From: JAVVFH01 sp032250585
GTDB taxonomy: Bacteria; Pseudomonadota; Gammaproteobacteria; Xanthomonadales; SZUA-36
Reading direction: 5' to 3'
DNA: 6,921 nucleotides
NCBI GenBank assembly: GCA_032250585.1
Contig: JAVVFH010000185.1
Coordinates: 1 to 6,921 of the forward strand
This document shows positions 1 through 5,658 of this stretch, piece by piece. How positions within the stretch are numbered: the first letter of the stretch is position 1; every line of letters begins with the position of its first letter. Made by a program: the position numbers and the translations under genes. The notes beneath the pieces are model-generated. The model was not told the origin of the DNA. It saw only the letters and a list, made by a program, of their open reading frames with translations, and made no database searches.

Positions 1-123
1 CTCGCTGTACGGCATCAGCAGCTTGCCGCTGCCGACCACGACCGCAGCCAGAATTACCATGATCGAGAAGGCCGTCCACAGGAGCGTACGCAGGCGCCGT
101 AAAAATGTCTTCAGGACCATCAT
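1..123 (-). CDS. yhdP: YhdP-family AsmA-like inner-membrane protein, N-terminal fragment (cut by window edge)
   Basis: Only the first 41 codons are visible; the gene runs off the left edge. Two consecutive ATG codons (121-123 and 118-120) could start it, and neither has a clear Shine-Dalgarno sequence. The peptide begins MMVLKTFLRRLRTLLW, a basic N-terminus. A single hydrophobic segment follows at about residues 12-33, then the short stretch GSGKLLMPYSE. This is the layout of a signal anchor at the start of the very large AsmA-like YhdP proteins, which in E. coli span the periplasm and take part in phospholipid transport to the outer membrane. The name rests mainly on context: yhdP directly follows rng in E. 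coli and related bacteria, and here the start lies 34 nt after the rng stop. The visible sequence alone would only support 'membrane-anchored protein'. Confidence 0.72.
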   Translation of the reverse strand, partial: MMVLKTFLRRLRTLLWTAFSIMVILAAVVVGSGKLLMPYSE

Positions 124-157
124 GTTCGCAGACAAAAAAAACCGGCTTTTCGCGCAC

Positions 158-1627
158 TCACAAAAACACCACGTCGTACTGATGCTGTCCGTATTGGTCT
201 TCGCTCTGAAAACGGATCGATTTTCCGACCAGTTCTTCCAGTTCAGCCACGGTGGACGACTGTTCGTCGAGGATGCGTTCAACGACCGGTGTCGAGGCCA
301 TCACCATCATTTTGCTGGCCTCGAATTGCCGGCTGGACCGCATGATCTCGCGAAAAATTTCGAGGCAGACGGTTTCGATGCTCTTGATCGTTCCGCGCCC
401 GGCACAATGGGGGCAGGTAACGCACAGGCGTCGCTCGAGGCTTTCCGTGGTGCGCTTGCGCGTCATTTCAACGAGGCCCAGCGCCGAAATCTCCATCACC
501 GCCGTTTTCGCGTGATCACGTTCCAGGGCGCGCTCGAAGGTCTTCATCACCTGCGAGCGGTGCGCTTGGTCCGACATGTCGATGAAATCAATAATGATGA
601 TGCCCCCGAGATTGCGCAAGCGCAGCTGGCGCGCAATGCTTTGGGTGGCCTCCAGGTTGGTCTTGTAAATCGTCTCTTCCAGGTTTCGATGCCCGACGTA
701 GCCCCCGGTATTGACGTCAATGGTCGTCATCGCCTCGGTCTGGTCGAACACCAGGTAGCCCCCTGACTTGAGGGGTGTGACCGGATTCAGGGCCTGCTCG
801 ATCTCATCTTCAACGCCGAAGATGTCGAAAATCGGCCGGTCGGCGGAATACTCCTCGATACGCTCCAGCCAGTCAGGGACGAAGCGGCGTGCAAAATCCT
901 GTACCCGCCTCAGCACCTCCGGCGAGTCGATACGGACGCGATCGACTTTCTCGTGCATCATGTCCCGCAAGGCCCTCAGGGGCAGGGAAAGGTCCTCGAA
1001 AATGCAGCTCGCCGGGGGCGCATCGGCAGCGCGTTCCCTGATCGCCTGCCAGACTTTACCGAGGTAGACCATGTCGGCGGACAGCGCGAAATCGTTGACC
1101 CCTTCCGCGTTCGTTCGCACGATGTAACCGTGTTCCTGGCTGTCGTCGCGCAGGGCACGCACCAGCACGCGCAAACGCTCGCGCTCGCTTTCGTCCTCGA
1201 TACGTGTCGATATGCCGACCGTGCCCGCCTCCGGCAGCAGCACCAGGAAGCGCGAGGGGATGCCGATATTGGTGGTCAGACGGGCACCCTTGCTGCCAAG
1301 CGGGTCCTTGATCACCTGTACCACGATCTGGTCGCCGGCGTTCAGCCGTTCCGCAATGTGCGGCTGCTGCGGAAGCGGTCCCGGCGCAGCCGGAGTTTCC
1401 TGCCGGTTCATGTCCCGGGCGTGCAAAAACGCCGTGCGCTCCAGCCCGATATCGACGAAGGCCGCCTGCAGTCCCGGCAGCACGCGCGATACCTGGCCTT
1501 TGTAAATGTTGCCGATGTAGGCGCTGTGGCTGGCCCGCTCGAGCCAGACCTCCTGCAGCATACCGTTCTCGACCAGTGCGACTCGCGACTCCGAAGGCGT
1601 CGAATTGATAAGGATTTCTTCGCTCAC
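158..1627 (-). CDS. rng: Ribonuclease G
   Basis: This single-strand endoribonuclease of the RNase E/G family matures the 5' end of 16S rRNA and degrades some mRNAs. The 489-residue length equals that of E. coli RNase G. An S1 RNA-binding domain lies at about residues 35-125 (IGNIYKGQVSRVLPGLQAAF, then KDPLGSKGARLTT). The DNase I-like catalytic region carries both metal-binding aspartates, D304 in TTIDVNTG and D347 in IIIIDFIDM. The zinc-link motif CPHC is at 405-408, with a further cysteine at 402. The short C-terminal domain ends QYDVVFL, and there is no RNase E-type scaffold tail. The GTG start at 1625-1627 gives MSEEILINSTPSESRVAL, which aligns with the E. coli start. The same frame stays open upstream to a TAA at 1817-1819 but contains no ATG, GTG or TTG, so this GTG is the first usable start. 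No strong ribosome-binding site precedes it. Upstream is the 279-nt gap after maf; downstream is yhdP. Confidence 0.97.
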   Translation of the reverse strand: MSEEILINSTPSESRVALVENGMLQEVWLERASHSAYIGNIYKGQVSRVLPGLQAAFVDIGLERTAFLHARDMNRQETPAAPGPLPQQPHIAERLNAGDQIVVQVIKDPLGSKGARLTTNIGIPSRFLVLLPEAGTVGISTRIEDESERERLRVLVRALRDDSQEHGYIVRTNAEGVNDFALSADMVYLGKVWQAIRERAADAPPASCIFEDLSLPLRALRDMMHEKVDRVRIDSPEVLRRVQDFARRFVPDWLERIEEYSADRPIFDIFGVEDEIEQALNPVTPLKSGGYLVFDQTEAMTTIDVNTGGYVGHRNLEETIYKTNLEATQSIARQLRLRNLGGIIIIDFIDMSDQAHRSQVMKTFERALERDHAKTAVMEISALGLVEMTRKRTTESLERRLCVTCPHCAGRGTIKSIETVCLEIFREIMRSSRQFEASKMMVMASTPVVERILDEQSSTVAELEELVGKSIRFQSEDQYGQHQYDVVFL

Positions 1628-1845
1628 GAAAAAGGTCGTCGGGATGGTTCGGGCAAAGTCCCGGGCCGGGCCACTGCGTGCCTCACGCGGCGGCAGTAAA
1701 AACAGCCGGCGGTATCGTTCGAAGCCTCCGGGTCTTGCGCCATGACAATTGAATCTCTCATTTTTCGATCCGTGCCTGGACCAGCCAGGGACGGGACTTG
1801 GCGCGGGGCCAAACGGTTATCCTGATTGTGCATGTAGAATTGCAT
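1624..1845 (-). CDS. Doubtful 73-residue ORF overlapping the rng start
   Basis: This frame begins ATG CAA TTC TAC ATG and ends in a TGA (1624-1626) that overlaps the GTG of rng as GTGA, the kind of junction seen in translationally coupled genes. The 73-residue product is unfamiliar. It is rich in Arg and Pro, has a single CFYC pair (C48 and C51), and contains internal methionines at 5, 29 and 35 that could serve as later starts. None of the possible starts has a good Shine-Dalgarno sequence; the best is a bare GGA upstream of Met29. The composition resembles translated GC-rich noncoding DNA, and another frame over the same DNA is also open for about 190 nt. It is listed only because of the overlap and the CxxC; it is more likely noncoding. 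Confidence 0.15.
   Translation of the reverse strand: MQFYMHNQDNRLAPRQVPSLAGPGTDRKMRDSIVMAQDPEASNDTAGCFYCRRVRHAVARPGTLPEPSRRPFS
1775..1789 (-). repeat. Second perfect inverted repeat (stem-loop) in the maf-rng gap
   Basis: On the minus strand this reads CCTGG-CTGGT-CCAGG, again a 5-bp perfect stem with a 5-nt loop, 8 nt downstream of the preceding hairpin. No U-run follows; the next bases are CACGGATCGAAAA. Two adjacent stems of the same size suggest leader RNA structure, but short palindromes are common in GC-rich DNA. Confidence 0.4.
1798..1812 (-). repeat. Perfect inverted repeat (stem-loop) in the maf-rng gap
   Basis: On the minus strand this reads TTGGC-CCCGC-GCCAA, a 5-bp perfect stem with a 5-nt loop, extendable by G-U pairs. 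It is not followed by a T tract, so it is not an intrinsic terminator in either direction. It sits just upstream of a second hairpin and could be part of an mRNA leader. Confidence 0.4.
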
Positions 1846-1906
1846 ATTCCGTCAATGTTTCAATATCCTGGGAAGAGAGACAAGTCCAACTGCTGCAATG
1901 TTCGCG

Positions 1907-2503
1907 CTACAATAGCATCTCAGCGCGGTCCAACAATTGCGCCGTTTCGTACAGCGGCAAGCCCATCACGCCCGAGAAGCTGCCCTCGATTCGGACGATT
2001 TTTTCAGCGGCCAGGCCCTGCACGCCATAGGCTCCGGCTTTGTCGAGAGGATCGCCGCTGCTGCAATAATGACGAATCCACTCCGGTTCCAGCGCGGCGA
2101 ACGACACGCAGGTGACGTTCAAGCGATCCAGAACGCGCTGACCGGGCAAGGCGACCGCGACCGCCGTGAAGACCTCGTGTGATCGGCCCGACAAACGCCG
2201 CAGCATCCCGGCCGCCTCCTTGACGTCGGCAGGCTTGCCCAGTATTTGACCGTCAATCACCACGGCAGTATCCGCGCCAAGCACCGGGCAGCCGGAATTG
2301 TTACGTTCATGCGCCGCCAACGCTTTTGCGCGGGCCAGGCGCAGAACGTAGGTGGCCGGATCTTCTCCTGCCTGCACCGATTCGTCGATCTCAACGGGCG
2401 CAAGACGGAAATCCGCCCCGATCTGGCGCAGCAGTTCGCGGCGCCGTGGCGACGCGGAAGCCAGCACGATAAAGTTTCTGCGCCTCGCCGCTGCGGTATT
2501 CAT
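1907..2503 (-). CDS. maf: Maf/YhdE-type nucleoside triphosphate pyrophosphatase
   Basis: A Maf-family house-cleaning enzyme, probably of the YhdE type that hydrolyses dTTP, UTP and modified pyrimidine nucleotides to monophosphates plus pyrophosphate in the cytoplasm. The 198 residues match the family size. Visible motifs are ASASPRRRELL (15-25, phosphate-binding loop), LGADTAVVIDGQILGKP (75-91, with the conserved acidic D78), LSGRSHEVFTAVAV (104-117), DKAGAYGVQG (154-163) and SGVMGLPLYET (177-187). The AGAYGVQG motif matches E. coli YhdE; the paralogue YceF (7-methyl-GTP class) differs there. The ATG at 2501-2503 has a GGAG seven nt upstream, embedded in the last codons of rlmH, and lies 3 nt after the rlmH stop, so coupled translation is likely. 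The product ends EMLL with TAG. In E. coli yhdE also immediately precedes rng. Confidence 0.95.
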   Translation of the reverse strand: MNTAAARRRNFIVLASASPRRRELLRQIGADFRLAPVEIDESVQAGEDPATYVLRLARAKALAAHERNNSGCPVLGADTAVVIDGQILGKPADVKEAAGMLRRLSGRSHEVFTAVAVALPGQRVLDRLNVTCVSFAALEPEWIRHYCSSGDPLDKAGAYGVQGLAAEKIVRIEGSFSGVMGLPLYETAQLLDRAEMLL

Positions 2504-2506
2504 CGC

Positions 2507-2977
2507 TCAGCTCCGGTGGTAGGGATGGTTTTGAGTGACGGTCCAGGCGCGGTACAACTGCTCCGCGAGCACGACCCGGACCAGCGGGTGAGGCAGCGTC
2601 AGGCGGCTCAGCGACCACAACTCGTCGGCCTGTGTGCGGCAGGTATCCGGCAAACCGTCCGGACCTCCGACCAGAAAACACACGCCCCGCTCGAACTGCA
2701 TCCATTGCCGCATCTGCCCGGCCAGTTCGAGCGTTGACCATTGCCGGCCCCGCTCATCCAGCGCAACGACGCGAAAGCCTGGCGGAACGCGAGCGATCAG
2801 CGTATCGCCCTCACGCTGCCGCAAAGGTACCACGTCGGCCCCGGGCGCGCGCCGGGCAAGAGGAATCTCCTTGAGTTGCAAAGACAGCCCACCGGAAAAA
2901 CGGCGCTGGTATTCCATCCAGGCCGTCTGTACCCAAGCCGGCATGCGATGACCGATGGCCGCAACGATCAATTGCAC
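2507..2977 (-). CDS. rlmH: 23S rRNA (pseudouridine-1915-N3) methyltransferase RlmH
   Basis: This SPOUT-class, SAM-dependent methyltransferase modifies pseudouridine 1915 in helix 69 of 23S rRNA on assembled 70S ribosomes. Its 156 residues compare with 155 in E. coli. It begins MQLIVAAIGHRMPAWVQTAW, closely parallel to the E. coli N-terminus. The SAM-binding knot includes FLVGGPDGLP (101-110) and LPHPLVRVVLAEQLYRAW (128-145). The C-terminal NHPYHR (150-155) is the family hallmark. The start is a GTG (2975-2977), with only a weak GAAGT-like site upstream; this is where the homology begins, 19 nt after the rsfS stop. The rsfS-rlmH pairing is very widely conserved in bacteria and links two factors that act on the ribosome. 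The stop lies 3 nt before maf. Confidence 0.97.
   Translation of the reverse strand: MQLIVAAIGHRMPAWVQTAWMEYQRRFSGGLSLQLKEIPLARRAPGADVVPLRQREGDTLIARVPPGFRVVALDERGRQWSTLELAGQMRQWMQFERGVCFLVGGPDGLPDTCRTQADELWSLSRLTLPHPLVRVVLAEQLYRAWTVTQNHPYHRS
2511..2514 (-). promoter_or_regulatory. Ribosome-binding site of maf inside the rlmH 3' end
   Basis: GGAG on the minus strand with a 7-nt spacer to the maf ATG. It falls in the terminal codons of rlmH (CGG AGC TGA), so ribosomes finishing rlmH pass over it. This supports the chosen maf start. Confidence 0.7.
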
Positions 2978-2996
2978 GGTGACTTCAGCAGCCCGG

Positions 2997-3377
2997 TCAG
3001 GTCGGCTGCCGCACGCCGTTGCGGCGATCCTTGCTCAGCTCCCACAATTTTTCGAGATTGTAGAAGGCCCGCGTTTGTGGAAGCATCAGGTGAACAATGA
3101 CGTCGTTGAGGTCCACCAGAACCCATTCGGCCTGCTGCTGGCCTTCGATGCCCAGCGGCTGACAGCCCGCTGCCTTCGCTTTTATTACCAGGTTCTCCGC
3201 CATCGACTTGATGTGCCGGCTCGAATTGCCGGAGGCGATGACGAAAAAATCGGTCAAGGGGTTTTGTTCGGAAACGTCGATGACTTGAACATCGATGGCT
3301 TTGAAATCTTCGAGTGCCGAGAGAACGAGCTGTCGTAATTCGTCGGTCGTCGGCACATCGGCAGTTTGAGTAGTCAA
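2997..3377 (-). CDS. rsfS: Ribosome silencing factor RsfS
   Basis: RsfS (YbeB/Iojap family) binds ribosomal protein uL14 on the 50S subunit and blocks subunit joining when nutrients are scarce. With the start chosen here it has 126 residues; E. coli RsfS has 105. Family signatures are DELRQLVLSALEDFKAIDV (12-30), LTDFFVIASGNSSRH (41-55), GIEGQQQAEWVLVDLNDV (76-93) and YNLEKLW (106-112). The frame continues upstream without a stop, antisense-like through nadD, and no ATG lies near the homologous start. I chose the TTG at 3375-3377 because AAGGTGAG lies exactly 6 nt before it. The next candidate, a GTG eight codons further in, has no such site. Compared with E. coli there is a short N-terminal extension (MTTQTADVPTTDE) and a basic C-terminal tail after EKLW. 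It lies 74 nt after nadD and 19 nt before rlmH. Confidence 0.95.
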   Translation of the reverse strand: MTTQTADVPTTDELRQLVLSALEDFKAIDVQVIDVSEQNPLTDFFVIASGNSSRHIKSMAENLVIKAKAAGCQPLGIEGQQQAEWVLVDLNDVIVHLMLPQTRAFYNLEKLWELSKDRRNGVRQPT

Positions 3378-3383
3378 TAGGCT

Positions 3384-3391
3384 CTCACCTT
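3384..3391 (-). promoter_or_regulatory. Strong Shine-Dalgarno sequence that sets a TTG start for rsfS
   Basis: The minus strand reads AAGGTGAG, followed by a 6-nt spacer and TTG. It is the best ribosome-binding site in the window and the main reason for placing the rsfS start at the TTG. Confidence 0.75.
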
Positions 3392-3451
3392 GCGGTCCAG
3401 GGTTGATCTTATCGCGTCGGGCGGCAGGCCGCAAAGACCGATCGCTGCGCA

Positions 3452-4111
3452 TCAGCCGTTGTAAAGCCCATGCGCCCGGATGTAATCGATCACGCTTTCC
3501 GGCAGCAGAAAGCTGGCGGAACGGCCCGACGCGAGGCGTTTTCGTATGTCGGTGGACGAAATCGCGAGTTGGGTTACCTCGATCGTCCAGATACGACCCG
3601 CGGGCAAGCCCATGAGTTCCGCGGCGCTGGCCGCGAAGCGCGGCAGCATTTCCTGCGCAAGAGTGGACGAACAGTCCTGGGCCGCACCGGGACGGCGCAT
3701 GATCACCAGGTGCGCGAGATCGAACAAACGGCGCCATTCGTGCCAGCGGTCGAGTTCGTTGGCCGCGTCCTGGCCCACCATCAGCAACAGCGGCATATCG
3801 CCTGCTTCGCCGCGGATCGCCCGCAGCGTATCGACCATGTAGGATTCGCCCGGCCGGCGCACCTCCCGGTCGTCGACACGGAAAACGGGGTAGCGCCTGA
3901 CGGCCGTCTGCAGCATCGCCAGGCGCTGCTCGGCGGACGCCACCGGTGACGTCCGGTGCGGCGGCCGGCCAGCGGGCAGCAGGCGGAAGTCGTCCAGGCC
4001 CAGGTACTCGCTGGCTTCGAGCGCCGCGCGCAGGTGACCGAAATGGACGGGGTCGAAGGTGCCCCCGAAAATCCCGATGCCGCGCGAGCCCCGCTGAACC
4101 ATGCCTGGCAC
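3452..4111 (-). CDS. nadD: Nicotinate-mononucleotide adenylyltransferase NadD
   Basis: NadD transfers AMP from ATP to nicotinate mononucleotide, giving deamido-NAD, the penultimate step of NAD synthesis. With the start used here it has 219 residues (E. coli 213). The nucleotidyltransferase fold is marked by IFGGTFDPVHFGHLR (14-28, containing the HxGH motif), PPHR (50-53), the central LLMVGQDAANELDRWHEW (109-126), RRPG (139-142) and the C-terminal AISSTDIRKRL (183-193, the ATP-binding ISSTxxR motif). Start choice is uncertain. The GTG at 4109-4111 has GAGAG with a 5-nt spacer and lies 8 nt after the holA stop. An ATG at 4100-4102 would give 216 residues but sits far from that site. An ATG at 4157-4159 would overlap holA by 40 nt and add a non-homologous basic leader. 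holA-nadD adjacency is the same as in E. coli. Confidence 0.93.
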   Translation of the reverse strand: MPGMVQRGSRGIGIFGGTFDPVHFGHLRAALEASEYLGLDDFRLLPAGRPPHRTSPVASAEQRLAMLQTAVRRYPVFRVDDREVRRPGESYMVDTLRAIRGEAGDMPLLLMVGQDAANELDRWHEWRRLFDLAHLVIMRRPGAAQDCSSTLAQEMLPRFAASAAELMGLPAGRIWTIEVTQLAISSTDIRKRLASGRSASFLLPESVIDYIRAHGLYNG

Positions 4112-4119
4112 GATCTCTC

Positions 4120-5154
4120 TCAGGCGCTGCACGCTGCGCGCGCGCTGCGCGGCTCGCACAACAGGCAGAGCAGCCGATCGAGGGCTTGCCAGGGGTCACC
4201 GGCGGCCCGCCCCTTGCTCTGGCGGTCGATCAGCGACAGCCTGTGAAAGGCTTCACCGAAATCCCGCACCGTGAGGCGGCACAGGGCTTCACGCAGTGAC
4301 GCCTGCCGCGCCTGCCAGACACCCAGACGCCGAAATACCGAAGACTCGTCCTGGCCGGATTGCACGGCGCGGGCGGCACTTTCTGCCGTCAGCAGTTCGC
4401 GGTAGAGCGCACCGGTCACCATCTGGATGGCGACGTCGATGCGGCGCAGACCCGCCGCCACCCGCAGGCATTCGCCCAGCCGACCCTGGAGGGCGCAATC
4501 GACCAGCCGGAAGGCATCGAACCGGGCGCTGTTAGTCACGGCCCGGGTGATGTGATCCACGGTTACCCTCGCGCCACAATCCAGCAGGACCAGCTTGTCA
4601 ATCTCCTGTTGCGCCGCCAGCAGGTTGCCCTCGACCAGTTCGGCCAGCAGGGCGACAGCCTGCGGTTCGGGCTGCAGGCCGGCCATGGACATGCGCGTCT
4701 TGATCCAGCCCGGCAGTTCATTCGGCTTGACCGGCCAGATCTGAACCTGCATGCCTGCGGCGGCCAGCTGCGCTGCCCATTTCGACTTGCGCGAAGATCC
4801 ATCCCACTGGTCGCAGGACAGGATCAGCACGCGGTCGGGATCGGTGTCCGCTGCCAGCTTGCCCAGGACCCTGGCGCCGTCCCGCCCCGGCTTGCCCGTG
4901 GGCAGGCGCAGGTCGACGATCCGCCGGCTGGAAAACAGAGAGAGGTTGGCCGAGCCCTGCAACAGGCTCTCCCAGTCAAAAGTGCTGTCCGCCTCGTACA
5001 GGTCCCGTTCGACGAAGCCCTGCGCCTGCGCAGCCCGGATGACCTGGTCACGACACTCCTGGACGAGCAGGGGCTCGGCGCCGGCGATCAGGTAGACCGG
5101 CGCCAGGGATCGGGCGAGCTGTGCCGGCAACTGGTCGGGACGAATGGACGCCAT
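4120..5154 (-). CDS. holA: DNA polymerase III subunit delta (clamp loader)
   Basis: Delta is the wrench of the clamp-loader complex: it opens the beta sliding clamp so it can be loaded on primed DNA. The 344 residues nearly equal the 343 of E. coli HolA. Recognisable parts are the N-terminal LAPVYLIAGAEPLLVQECRD (17-36), the beta-interacting region around SLFSSRRIVDLRLP (72-85), the middle domain with VEGNLLAAQQEIDKLVLL (174-191) and NSARFDAFRLVDCALQGR (208-225), and the alpha-helical C-terminal collar domain from about 225 onward. Delta lacks a functional ATP-binding P-loop, and none is seen. The ATG at 5152-5154 lies 3 nt after the lptE stop, without a clear Shine-Dalgarno sequence, so translation is probably coupled to lptE. 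The C-terminus (RSARAACSA) is followed within 8 nt by the proposed nadD start. Confidence 0.95.
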   Translation of the reverse strand: MASIRPDQLPAQLARSLAPVYLIAGAEPLLVQECRDQVIRAAQAQGFVERDLYEADSTFDWESLLQGSANLSLFSSRRIVDLRLPTGKPGRDGARVLGKLAADTDPDRVLILSCDQWDGSSRKSKWAAQLAAAGMQVQIWPVKPNELPGWIKTRMSMAGLQPEPQAVALLAELVEGNLLAAQQEIDKLVLLDCGARVTVDHITRAVTNSARFDAFRLVDCALQGRLGECLRVAAGLRRIDVAIQMVTGALYRELLTAESAARAVQSGQDESSVFRRLGVWQARQASLREALCRLTVRDFGEAFHRLSLIDRQSKGRAAGDPWQALDRLLCLLCEPRSARAACSA

Positions 5155-5157
5155 CGT

Positions 5158-5658
5158 TCAGCCCGGCCGCCGGAGCGCAGTTTCCAGCCGTATCACCAGC
5201 AGCCTCGACAAGGTCTCGGCGAGATCCTGCCTGACGTACTCCTGCTCGCGCGAAGTGGCCAGTATTTTTTGTTCGTCGAAGCTGATTTCGCGCTGTTGGC
5301 GCAGGGTTTGCCAGCCCATCAATTCCTGGCCGGCGGCATCGAGCAGGCGGAATCGGACGGTGTGGCTGATGCGGTATTCCCGGACCCGTGCGTTGTCGCC
5401 GATGGTCAGGACTTCGGTGACCACTTCGTTGAGGGGGATCTCGAGTACCGCGCTGGCTTCACCGCCGCTGACCAGGCGCACCCCGCTTTGCGTCAGCAAG
5501 TCCTGTACGCGGCGCGCCAGCGGACTGTATTCATCGTCGATCACGATCTGTGTCCGACTCATCTGCGGCGGCAGCTCGGCGCTGTCGCGCAACTGGAAAC
5601 CGCAGGCCGAACAGACCAGCGCCACGCTCATCAGTGTGAGTGAAAGGCGGATTGCCAC
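5158..5658 (-). CDS. lptE: LPS-assembly lipoprotein LptE
   Basis: LptE is the outer-membrane lipoprotein that plugs the LptD barrel and helps deliver lipopolysaccharide to the cell surface. The 166-residue product has a signal peptide (basic MAIR, then hydrophobic SLTLMSVALV) and a lipobox ending in C19 (VCSAC). C19 is followed by GFQLRDSAELP, which parallels GWHLRD after the lipidated cysteine of E. coli LptE. The -3 lipobox position is a second cysteine (C16) instead of the usual leucine. The rest is a small mixed fold with a basic end (RLETALRRPG), and it lacks the long disordered tail of the 193-residue E. coli protein. The GTG start (5656-5658) overlaps the leuS TAG by one base (TAGTG), with GGTGG a few nt upstream inside the last leuS codons. 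The position between leuS and holA is the standard location for lptE (rlpB). Confidence 0.93.
   Translation of the reverse strand: MAIRLSLTLMSVALVCSACGFQLRDSAELPPQMSRTQIVIDDEYSPLARRVQDLLTQSGVRLVSGGEASAVLEIPLNEVVTEVLTIGDNARVREYRISHTVRFRLLDAAGQELMGWQTLRQQREISFDEQKILATSREQEYVRQDLAETLSRLLVIRLETALRRPG

Larger units (their letters stand above)
1628..1906 (-). other. 279-nt maf-rng intergenic region, possible rng leader or internal promoter region
   Basis: This is the longest stretch without a recognised gene. Read on the minus strand, the maf-proximal part (about 1820-1890) is AT-richer than the surroundings. It contains TTGGAC and TTGACG hexamers, but no convincing -10 box at normal spacing. Two perfect short hairpins follow (1798-1812 and 1775-1789). 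The rng-proximal part (about 1628-1740) is GC-rich, with the run GGCCCGGCCCGGGAC near 1660-1675. A 73-codon frame (1624-1845) spans most of the region, but I do not recognise its product. Because all other gaps in the window are 74 nt or shorter, an internal promoter or regulatory leader for rng-yhdP is plausible. That is inference from layout. Confidence 0.45.

Noticed and set aside
124..157. Possible terminator between rng and yhdP (T8 run at 134-141 on the minus strand)
   Set aside because: The T run is preceded by GCGCGAAAAGCCGG, which does not form a stable hairpin, so intrinsic termination is not supported and read-through into yhdP is likely.
23..766. 247-codon plus-strand frame opposite the rng 3' end and yhdP start
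   Set aside because: It is antisense to two supported genes, and its Arg/His-rich composition is typical of a shadow frame.
953..1699. 248-codon plus-strand frame opposite rng and the maf-rng gap
   Set aside because: It lies mostly antisense to RNase G, has no conserved motif, and no ribosome-binding site was evident. The extension into the gap is short and featureless.
1820..1890. Sigma70-like promoter upstream of rng
   Set aside because: TTGGAC and TTGACG hexamers occur, but the possible -10 boxes (TATTGA at 18 nt, CACAAT at 19 nt) match poorly or are badly spaced, so I do not call a promoter.
3421..3432. GCGGC-AG-GCCGC palindrome in the nadD-rsfS gap as a terminator
   Set aside because: The loop is only 2-4 nt, no T run follows, and rsfS with a strong ribosome-binding site lies directly downstream.
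3378..4199. Long N-terminal extension of RsfS reading through nadD in another frame
   Set aside because: The frame is open, but the extension overlaps all of nadD and is Arg/Pro/Ala-rich without homology. RsfS homology begins just after the TTG with its strong ribosome-binding site.
4360..5643. 427-codon open frame on the plus strand, antisense to holA and lptE
   Set aside because: It mirrors the codon structure of two well-supported genes in GC-rich DNA, has no recognisable domains, and runs across a gene junction. It is a shadow frame.
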